Shown in pieces: positions 55,930-64,000 of a stretch of 64,000 nt of DNA. The position numbers and the translations under genes are program-made. Each line of letters starts with the position of its first letter. Within the stretch, counting starts at the first letter, position 1. A model generated the notes under the pieces. That model was not told where the DNA came from. It saw only the letters and a program-made list of their open reading frames with translations, and did no database searches. Source of the stretch: Neostethus bicornis (taxonomy: Eukaryota; Chordata; Actinopteri; Atheriniformes; Phallostethidae); NCBI GenBank assembly GCA_902685375.1, contig LR738559.1, forward strand, positions 18,579,001-18,643,000, given 5' to 3'.

Positions 55930-56551
55930 TGACGGCACTGAGTTTAAGTATCTCGGGGTTTTGTTCATGAGTGGGGGAAAGATGGAGCGGGAGATCGACA
56001 GGCGGATCGGTGCAGCGTCAGCAATAACTAGGACGCTGCATCGGTCCGTCGTGATAAAGAAAGAGCTGAGCCGAAAAGCAAAGCTCTCGATTTACAAGTC
56101 GATATATGTTCCAACCCTCACCTATGGTCACCAGCTGTGGGTGGTGACTGAAAGAATGAGATCGCGGATACAAGCGGCCGAAATGAGCTCCCTCTGCAGG
56201 GTGGCTGGGCTCTCACTCAGAGATCGGGTGAGGAGCTCTGCCATCTGAGAGGAGCTCGGTGTAGAGCCGCTCCTCCTCCAGGTCGAGAGGAGCCAGATGG
56301 GTGGGTTCGGGGATCTGGTCAGGATGCCCCCCCGAGTGCTTCGGGCACGTCCCACCGTGAGTAGACAAAGGGGCAGAACCCGGACCCGCTGGAGAGACTA
56401 TGTCTCACAGCTGGCCGTGGAACGACTTGGGATCCTTCCGGGTGAGCTGGAGAATGCAGCCGGGGTGAGAGAAGCCTGAGCTTTCAGTTTGAGGCTGTTG
56501 CCCCCGCGACCCCCTGGTCCCAGAACAAGCGGAAGATGACGGAACTGAACT
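55930..56551 (+). mobile_element. LINE-A fragment, long copy
   Basis: Open for 115 codons, including EFKYLGVLFMSGGKMEREID, RRIGAASAITRTLHRSVVIK and VPTLTYGHQLWVVTERMRSR, then a stop (TGA in CCATCTGAGAGG). Ends CGGAAGATGACGGAACTGAA. Confidence 0.85.
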
Positions 56552-57012
56552 GCGATGGGCATGTGCGAATTTTCAGCTGAGTTTAAATAAACATTTTCAG
56601 TAGGCCTTGTTTTTCTGAAAAGTTCCCACCATGAAAGAGTCGGTGTTGCTATGGAGCGAGGGGTGCGGGGGTCTGACGTTGTCTTGCATCACATGTAAAC
56701 TGTCTGGCTCGTGATTTAACAAGAAACAGCATCCTCTGTCTGCAACATTACACCCGAACAAAACTTCCCCGCAGCCTCATTCCCACACACAACATGGTTT
56801 TCAGGAATCACCTTCCATTGTTTGGACAAAGGTAACCCCTGTGATGAATCCGACTCTGACGACCTGACACTAAGAGGTCACGTGTGGTTGTGAGTCTTTG
56901 TGTCCCGTCATTGTGTACGTTTGGTGTGTCCCAGGCTGTGGTGACGACATTCCCTACTTCCTACTTGGTTGCATTGTTCTCCTGTCCACCTGTTGGACTT
57001 GTAATTTAGGAG
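56552..57012. other. No feature recognised
   Basis: Unique spacer. Confidence 0.35.
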
Positions 57013-58480
57013 CAGTGGTGGATGAAGTACTCACTTTTTTGTACTTAAGTAAAAGTACAGATAATTAGGCAAAAAATTTACAAAAGTAAAAGTACAAAAG
57101 TAGTTGGTGTAAATTTTACTTTTTAAGTAAAAAGTAAAAGTATTCGATCATAATTCAAATGTTATTTTTTGTGCTATAGGGTGTCACCATGGTAACTAGG
57201 ATAAATACTCTGCAGAGGTGTGACCCCCCTCTCTCCCGCCTCTTTTGGTCCACAAAAAAATAAATAAAGAAAATAAAAGGGGACAAGTCAAGCTATCCCC
57301 TAGAAGGGCCAGTGAATGGGCCGCCAAAATGGAGAAAAATGACACTTATTTTTTAAAATGTTTTGGGGGGAGGCCCTCAGTCACTATATATTGGCTTTGT
57401 CAAAGCCCCGCCCCCCTTTGGAAAATTCTAGATCCGCCCCTGCTTTGTGTAACTTTTTATTTAGAAGTAAACACAACGAACAACGATCTTCTGACTCTTT
57501 TTAATTTGTACTATATTTGATGTTAGGTTTTTGGTGCTGAATGAATGTGGAAAATGTTTCTCGATTCATGACTTCTTCTCCCGATCAACTGCTTCTTTTG
57601 ATTTTGGTGATGCGGCTTCAAGATGCGCTAAAAAACTGTATATTTTTCAAATTCCTTTCCGTTCCATTCCATCATCTTCCGCTTAACCCGAGGTCGGGAT
57701 GCGGGGGCAACAGCCTCAAACGGGTAGCCCAGGCCTCTCTCACCCCGGCTGCATCCTCCACCTCACCCGGAAGGATCCCAAGTCGTTCCCCGGCCAGCCG
57801 TGAGACATAGTCTCTCCAGCGGGTCCGGGGTCTGCCCCTTGGTCTCCTCCCGGTGGGACGTGCCCGAAACACCTAGCCTGCGAGGCGCTCGGGGCATCCT
57901 GACCAGATGCCCAAACCACCCTATCAGGCTCCCCTCGACCTGGAGGAGGAGCGGCTCGACACTGAGCTCCTCCCGGATGGCAGAGCTCCTCACCCGATCT
58001 TTGAGTGAGAGCCCAGCCACCCTGTGGAGGAAGCTCATTTCGGCCGCTTGTACCCGCGATCTCATTTTTTCGGTCACCACCCAAAGCTGGTGACCATAGA
58101 TGAGGGTAGGAACGTAGATCGACTCGTAAATCGAGAGCTTTGCTTTTCGGCTCAGCTCTCTCTTTACCACAACGGACCGATGCAGTGTCCTAGTTATTGC
58201 TGACGCCGCACCAATCCGTCTCTTGATCTCCCCCTCTATCCCTCCTCCACTCGTGAACAAGACCCCGAGATACTTAAACTCCTCCACTTGGGGCGGGACC
58301 CAGGAACGGAACACCTTTAAAAAGTAGCGAAGTAAAAGTACAAATATTTGCTCTAAAAATGTAGTGAAGTAAAAGTAAAAAGTACCGGTCTTAAATTTTA
58401 CTTAAGTAAAGTACAGATACACAAATTTTTTACTTAAGTACAGTAACGAAGTACATTTACTTCGTTATGTTCCACCACTG
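57013..58480. mobile_element. hAT-AAGTA element with LINE-A inside
   Basis: Left CAGTGGTGGATGAAGTACTC, right GTTATGTTCCACCACTG. Flanking TTTAGGAG and TTTGGCAG match at 6 of 8. Removing the LINE-A copy leaves about 810 bp. Confidence 0.8.
57657..58311 (-). mobile_element. LINE-A insertion, one of the longest copies
   Basis: The minus frame of 183 codons runs from VPPQVEEFKYLGVLFTSGGG through RRIGAASAITRTLHRSVVVK to EETKGQTPDPLERLCLTAGR (the last part after a frame shift). About 40 bp of hAT sequence seen in the copy at 30283-31374 is missing at the right junction, so the insertion came with a target deletion. Confidence 0.85.
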
Positions 58481-59224
58481 TTTGGCAGTGGAGTACTTTA
58501 TTCACTTTCACACCTAGCACGTTACACCCCAGCACACCGGGGACCAGGCTGGTACACAAACCGTCACTACTTAGGATACGTTTTTTTTCTCTTTAACCCG
58601 CCAGATGTTTTAATAGTTGCTGATTTTCTCTGTTTTGTTCTTCCGGATAATCACAGCCCCGTCCTGAAATAACATGTTGAGTAATGTCTGGTTTTTAGGG
58701 ACTGAATTCTCTCCTTTTTTTTTCCGGTTTCTAACATTCTGCTTCTTTAAAACCACCTGGTCTGGTTTTCATTTTAAAACATCTGTGATTTTTTTACATC
58801 AGCTGCTGGGCTCTCACTGCCAGCTTGAAGACTTTACACCCCGTTTGGCCTCACCCTACTCGTTTAATAACGCACGTCTACGAACATTTTTGAAGACAAA
58901 AAAAAGGCGAACCCAATCTTTTTTGCACAATTTGGTGATTTAACTTGTTGTTTGTCGTAATGCGTTTTCTGCAAAGTCCGAGTCGGCTACCAGATCTGGA
59001 GTCAGTGGTTTACATATGCCATTCATTTCCCTCAAGAATTCCGACCTGCCGCCTCATGAGAACATTTTTTACTGATTTAAATCTAGCGCTGTGAAACAGC
59101 ACATCAGCTTTACAGTAGAATGGCAAAAAAAACCCCGATAACGGGTACGCGGAGATGCATGATATGACGTTTCCGTAATTAACTGAGGCTCAGTTTAAAC
59201 GGAATCTCAGAACGTAAAAAAGTT
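58481..59224. other. No feature recognised
   Basis: AT-rich unique sequence. Confidence 0.35.
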
Positions 59225-59345
59225 GTTGTGTTTTTGAATATGCTTTATTAATCCCCAAAGGGAAATTCGAGTGCGCCCCCTTCTCCTATCCACCGGCGTC
59301 CTAGTCCGGTCGCTCTGTCTCCGACCTGGCAACCCAAAGGCTAGA
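59225..59345 (-). mobile_element. LINE-type 3' tail, inverse of 39395-39530
   Basis: TTTATTAATCCCCAAAGGGA, CTATCCACCGGCGTCCTAGT and CCTGGCAACCCAAAGGCTAG are the reverse-complement landmarks. Confidence 0.5.
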
Positions 59346-59880
59346 GCAGGCATGCGCGAACTACGGCCCGTGGGCCACATGCCCATGTTAGTCCTAACCC
59401 TAAAAGGACCGTAAGTCAGGATATTCATGACTTACGTTGGCATGAATATCATGGTGATGAGCTTTTAGATGCCGCTTGAGATTAATGGTATTCTTCCTCC
59501 GATTTTGGGTCCATGTTTACGTTCATCTCCCACAACAATGGATTCCGTTTTATTATCTGATTGGTTATACGGATATAAAGTATGCCCGTTGATCATTGCA
59601 TCGTTTCCGGCCACTAAGCCCCTTTGTTGCTGTTGCCGCCAATGTTTGTGACTCTCCTGGCCGCAGGTATGTTGCGCTAGATTCGAACATTCAGCGCGCT
59701 AGATTTGAAAATTAGCGCGCTAGTTTTATTATCTAGCGCGCTAGATTATGTATGTGTAGTGGCCCGAATGGCTTTCCATATTGCAGACGGTGTGGACGTG
59801 CAGTGTTGTGGGGGCGTGTCGCCGCTGCGCTATTTCTATTTACAGACAGAATACACGTATGATTGGCCGAAATGTTAAAG
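59346..59880 (-). mobile_element. hAT-GGGCC remnant
   Basis: CGAACTACGGCCCGTGGGCC near 59350 is the inverted family end. 59600-59860 has CTTTGTTGCTGTTGCCGCC and repeated AGCGCGCTAG. The middle holds unrelated sequence. Confidence 0.5.
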
Positions 59881-59892
59881 TCTGTTAAAGTC

Positions 59893-60186
59893 ATTCCCCG
59901 GCCAGCTGTGAGACATAGTCTCTCCAGCTGGTTGGGGGTCTGCCCCTTGGTCTTCTCCTGGTAGGACATGCCCGAAACACCTCGCCCGCGAGGCGCTCGG
60001 GGGGAATCCTGACCAGATGCCCGAACCACCTCATCTGGCTCCTCTCCACCTGGAGGACGAGCAGCTCGACACCAAGCTCCTCCCGGATGGGAGAGCTCCT
60101 CACGCAATTTCTGAGTGAGAGCCCAGCCACCCTGCGGAGGAAGCTCACTTCTGCCGCTTGTACCCGCGATCTCATTCTTTCGGTCA
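59893..60186 (-). mobile_element. LINE-A fragment truncated at both ends
   Basis: It lacks the 3' end: it starts at CCCCGGCCAGCTGTGAGACA. The minus frame encodes TERMRSRVQAAEVSFLRRVA and RVAGLSLRNCVRSSPIREEL. Confidence 0.75.
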
Positions 60187-60566
60187 TTTATATGATCTTA
60201 TTTATTGTTTATACATTTTTTATGTAAATTTTGATTAAGAACAGATCATGTTTAAAAAAGGAGACACAGGTGAGAAGTATATGATAAAAAATAGCTTGTT
60301 AGAAATTATGTAAGTGCAAAAAAACTATATATTTTTTCACAATTTGTCCCTTTTTGCAGTTAAAATGAAAAACAAGTCGTTAAAAAAATTGTTAGCAGCT
60401 TGTTAACACAATCCAGTTAAAATCTAACGAACAATGATTACTTTTTTTTTTAAATAGGAAACAGATTGAGTCCAAACTTGTCCTCCAATTTCCGTGTCTG
60501 AGATCGCAGGATGCCGAGAACAGAAAAATTCTTTCATAGGAAGGAAAAGCCAAATTTAGGAAGTTC
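60187..60566. other. No feature recognised
   Basis: AT-rich sequence outside the left arm of the large inverted repeat. Confidence 0.4.
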
Positions 60567-60811
60567 TGCCACCTGTTTTGACTCATTGATTCGGGTCATA
60601 AGTGTACTTAAAATAGTAATTATTAACCACATCGTTAAACAATGGCTTATGGAATTATGGACATGGTCTTGAATGATTAACAAGTCAAACGAAAGATGGT
60701 CTAAAAAAAATAAAATATAGTCAACAGGACGAAATTAGTTTTAAAGAATCCGATAAACTAAGAAAAAATTAATCGTTACAATGTCTGGTTTAGTTTTATT
60801 TGTCAAAATAA

Positions 60812-61257
60812 AAGTCTTGTTCACGAGTGGGGGAAGGATGGAGCGGGAGGTCAACAGGCGGATCGGTGCGGCGTCAGCAATAACTAGGACGCTGCATCGG
60901 TCCGTCGTCGTAAAGAAAGAGCTGAGTCGAAAAGCAAAGCTCTTGATTTACAAGTCCATCTACATTCCTACCCTCACCTATGGTCACCAGCTGTGGGTGG
61001 TGACCGAAAGAATGAGATCGCGGATACAAGCGGCCGAAATGAGCTTCCTCCATAGGGTGGCTGGGCTATCACTTAGAAATCGGTTGAGGAGTTCTGCCAT
61101 CTGGGAGGAGCTCGATGTTGAGCAATTCCTCCTCCAGGTTGAGAGGAGCCAGATGGGGTGGTTCGGGCATCTGGTCAGGATGCCCCCCGAGCGTCTCACT
61201 GGTGAGGAGTTTCAGGCACGTCCCACCGGGAGGAGACCAAGAGGCAGACCCTAGACA
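60812..61257 (+). mobile_element. LINE-A copy in the left arm
   Basis: Frame of 157 codons from the arm's unique sequence into LFTSGGRMEREVNRRIGAAS, VVTERMRSRIQAAEMSFLHR and RGRP, then TAG at about 61252. The right-arm partner has CAG there. Confidence 0.85.
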
Positions 61258-61273
61258 GTTCATACATATAAAG

Positions 61274-61625
61274 TTGGGCAGCATGGTGGTGCAGTGGTTG
61301 GCACTGTGGTATCACAGCATAAGGTCAGGAGTTTGAGTGCCAGGGTAGGACGAGGTTTTAATCGCATGGACTTTCTGTGTGGAGTTTGCATGTTCTACCT
61401 GTGTATGTGTGGGTTTTCTCTAGACACTCCTCCTACTCTCCAAAAACATGCATGCGAGGTTTATTAGCCACTTTTGAAATTGCCCTTAGGAATGAGTGTG
61501 TGGCCCTTCAACAGACTGGTGACCTATTCGAGGTGTACCCCGCCCTTTGCCTGTAATAAACCTGGATAGGCTCCGGGAATGCCCACAACCCTGATCGGGA
61601 TAAGCCGTGAAGAAGTAGAATGACA
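61274..61625 (+). repeat. Repeat G copy in the left arm
   Basis: It begins GCAGCATGGTGGTGCAGTGG, has GTGTGGAGTTTGCATGTTCT, and ends GGGATAAGCCGTGAAGAAGT. Confidence 0.8.
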
Positions 61626-61837
61626 GACTAACATTTAAAGTTCAGTTTTTTTCTGGCAAATCAAGTCTAAAAACCTGCTGGAAGACCCGTTTTAAGCGGT
61701 CTTTCTCAGTGGAACTCCGTCTGTGATGCCGTAGGAGTTCCTGGTTTTAGTAAAAGATTGATGAGTAGGCCCCTGGGAGAATGGATGTGTTATGTTTTGA
61801 TAGACTGTATCTTTACAGACAGTCTGTGAGCTGCTGT

Positions 61838-62330
61838 TTAGCACTAAGCAGGCTTACGAAGCAGCGGAAAATCCCCTAATGCAGAGCCCAGATGTCTGCT
61901 GGCCGCAGAGCGTGAAAACAGCTTTTTGTCATAGAAGAGGGGTGAAAAGAAACACCACCTACGTCTGACTTATTTTTAATGAGGAACCTGAATGACACCA
62001 TGCGATATGAGAGGTGACTCATTTTCTCACCGTTTAACCACAAATTCATGCGTCACGTCAAGAAGGAGATAAAGTTAAAAAAAATATCTCCCTTGTTTCA
62101 CCTCGCCTTTATTTCTGCGAGAAATTAAGTCATGCCTAAAAATGTTTTTGATGCAGCTCTTATCAGATGTAGCATGTCTGGGTAGGTATCATAAAATGAC
62201 ATCATCAAATAAAAAAAAATACTAAGAGGATGTTGTTTAATAAAGTTGAAAAAAAAAAAGTCCCGAACTGAGTTCAAGTTGAGCTACAGTAAGTGAAGGA
62301 CTTTTTATGGCTTGATGGAACGTAGGCCCT
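61838..62330. other. Spacer of the large inverted repeat (493 bp)
   Basis: Not self-complementary. No gene or known repeat. Confidence 0.6.
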
Positions 62331-62542
62331 ACAGCAGCTCACAGACTGTCTGTAAAGATACAGTCTATCAAAACATAACACATCCATTCTCCCAGAGGCC
62401 TACTCATCAATCTTTTACTAAAACCAGGAACTCCTACGGCATCACAGACGGAGTTCCACTGAGAAAGACCGCTTAAAACGGGTCTTCCAGCAGGTTTTTA
62501 GACTAGATTTGCCAGAAAAAAACTGAACTTTAAATGTTAGTC

Positions 62543-62894
62543 TGTCATTCTACTTCTTCATGGCTTATCCCGATCAGGGTTGAGGGCATTCCCGGAGCCT
62601 ATCCAGGTTTATTACAGGCAAAGGGCGGGGTACACCTCGAATAGGTCACCAGTCTGTTGAAGGGCCACACACTCATTCCTAAGGGCAATTTCAAAAGTGG
62701 CTAATAAACCTCGCATGCATGTTTTTGGAGAGTAGGAGGAGTGTCTAGAGAAAACCCACACATACACAGGTAGAACATGCAAACTCCACACAGAAAGTCC
62801 ATGCGATTAAAACCTCGTCCTACCCTGGAACTCAAACTCCTGACCTTATGCTGTGATACCACAGTGCCAACCACTGCACCACCATGCTGCCCAA
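62543..62894 (-). repeat. Repeat G copy in the right arm
   Basis: Mirror of 61274-61625. Confidence 0.8.
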
Positions 62895-62910
62895 CTTTAT
62901 ATGTATGAAC

Positions 62911-63356
62911 TGTCTGGGGTCTGCCTCTTGGTCTCCTCCCGGTGGGACGTGCCTGAAACTCCTCACCAGTGAGACGCTCGGGGGGCATCCTGACCAGATG
63001 CCCGAACCACCCCATCTGGCTCCTCTCAACCTGGAGGAGGAATTGCTCAACACCGAGCTCCTCCCAGATGGTAGGACTCCTCACCCGATTTCTAAGTGAT
63101 AGCCCAGCCACCCTATGGAGGAAGCTCATTTCGGCCGCTTGTATCCGCGATCTCATTCTTTCGGTCACCACCCACAGCTGGTGACCATAGGTGAGGGTAG
63201 GAATGTAGATGGACTTGTAAATCAAGAGCTTTGCTTTTCGACTCAGCTCTTTCTTTACGACGACGGACCGATGCAGCATCCTAGTTATTGCTGACGCCGC
63301 ACCGATCCGCCTGTGGACCTCCCGCTCCATCCTTCCCCCACTCGTGAACAAGACTT
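62911..63356 (-). mobile_element. LINE-A copy in the right arm
   Basis: The frame stays open past the position of the left-arm stop, giving a 228-codon chimaeric frame (63387 to 62701) that runs on into repeat G. It differs from the left arm at, for example, REVHRR versus REVNRR, TRMLHRS versus TRTLHRS, and RSPTIWEELG versus RSSAIWEELD. Confidence 0.85.
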
Positions 63357-63601
63357 TTATTTTGACAAATAAAACTAAACCAGACATTGTAACGATTAAT
63401 TTTTTCTTAGTTTATCGGATTCTTTAAAACTAATTTCGTCCTGTTGACTATATTTTATTTTTTTTAGACCATCTTTCGTTTGACTTGTTAATCATTCAAG
63501 ACCATGTCCATAATTCCATAAGCCATTGTTTAACGATGTGGTTAATAATTACTATTTTAAGTACACTTATGACCCGAATCAATGAGTCAAAACAGGTGGC
63601 A

Positions 63602-63739
63602 TACATAGCCGGTGGTTTGGCGGACCGAGCTCCCGGTAGCCACACTCGCAACAGAGGAACTTCCCTGAACAGGTTTTACATTTAGGTGGTATGTCAGACT
63701 GGATTTGCTCCGGTCAAAGGAGAATTCTTTGTCAAAATG
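63602..63739. other. Spacer between palindrome and MITE-E
   Basis: No feature recognised. Confidence 0.35.
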
Positions 63740-64000
63740 ACTGCACTAATTTTTATCCATTTTGACCTGTCGTCCACACAAACCCGTTGTTTTTTTCACT
63801 CAAAACCGATGTTTTTGAAAACTCCGACCAAAGTGAAGATTTTGGAAAACTCCGGTTTTGTGTTTGGACATGCACAACCAGCATTTTGCATTTTTAAATG
63901 TCATTACCTGCAACAATTAATGCCTAAACATCATTTGTGTGTGTCCTTGTTTTTAATATCACACAGTGGGCAGCATGGATCCTTCGAAAAAAAACACTGC
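63740..64000. mobile_element. MITE-E copy, cut by the window end
   Basis: TTTTTGAAAACTCCGACCAA, TGTTTGGACATGCACAACCA and GGCAGCATGGATCC follow the order of 20820-21000. Confidence 0.6.

Larger units (their letters stand above)
60567..61837. repeat. Large inverted repeat, left arm (1271 bp)
   Basis: It is the reverse complement of 62331-63601 without any net gap: every paired landmark sums to 124168. It contains unique sequence, a LINE-A copy, a repeat G copy and more unique sequence. Only scattered substitutions separate the arms (about 98% identity by eye). Confidence 0.95.
62331..63601. repeat. Large inverted repeat, right arm (1271 bp)
   Basis: Partner of 60567-61837. It ends at AAAACAGGTGGCA. 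No target-site duplication is seen outside the arms. Confidence 0.95.

Noticed and set aside
62701..63387. 228-codon minus-strand frame taken as a gene
   Set aside because: It is a chance fusion of unique sequence, LINE-A and repeat G; the mirror copy in the other arm has a stop.

Overview
The window looks like teleost fish genomic DNA, probably from a ray-finned fish of percomorph type; the species cannot be fixed from the sequence. The evidence is vertebrate-style genes with GT-AG introns, a Tc1 element, several hAT families, fish-type LINE 3' ends, tRNA-headed SINEs and large microsatellites. No bacterial, phage or CRISPR feature was found. There are only two host genes. One is complete: a pyruvate dehydrogenase kinase of 11 coding exons (pdk2-type, 407 aa, + strand, 18356-28256). 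The other is the first coding exon of myo1d (unconventional myosin-Id, + strand, 44574-44668); the rest of the window after it appears to be its first intron. Both human orthologues are on chromosome 17, so the pairing fits old linkage.

Almost everything else is transposable-element (TE) sequence. Working names used below: LINE-A (about 20 fragments of one non-LTR retrotransposon 3' end, typical product core VVTERMRSRIQAAEMSFLRR); LINE-B (a second RT family with a FADD motif); LINE-C (L2/CR1-like fragments); repeat G (a tRNA-box-bearing fish repeat, about 16 copies); hAT-AAGTA (termini CAGTGGTGGATGAAGTA, Tol2-like in style); hAT-GGGCC (rich in GGGCC, termini like CAGAGGTGGGCAAAC); hAT-GATCT (termini like GGTTGGGCACCCCT); MITE-E (termini GGCCCCGCCCACATGTAG); and the CCACGG element (repeated CAGCCACGGACATTT).

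Layout. 1-10.5 kb: LTR pieces, repeat G, CCACGG elements and two LINE-A copies. 10.5-12.1 kb: an almost intact Tc1 element with near-identical 224-bp inverted repeats; its transposase frame is open but the expected ATG reads ATA. 12.8-14.8 kb: three LINE-A copies, two in tandem. 15.4-17.8 kb: a long AAC/GTAACA microsatellite broken by repeat G, a MITE inside that, and a LINE-A copy. 18.1-28.3 kb: pdk2, whose introns hold MITE-E, LINE-A and a hAT carrying two further insertions. 28.8-44.5 kb: nested hAT/LINE/SINE material. 44.5-64 kb: myo1d exon 1 and its TE-packed intron, ending in a 1271-bp inverted repeat (60567-61837 versus 62331-63601).

Many insertions are supported by target-site duplications (TSDs) readable in the sequence, so the order of insertion can be reconstructed. 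I did not find a convincing new gene system. The most unusual structures are the large palindrome, the three-level hAT nest in pdk2 intron 8, the self-nested hAT in myo1d intron 1, and an inverted (twin-priming-like) LINE-A copy.
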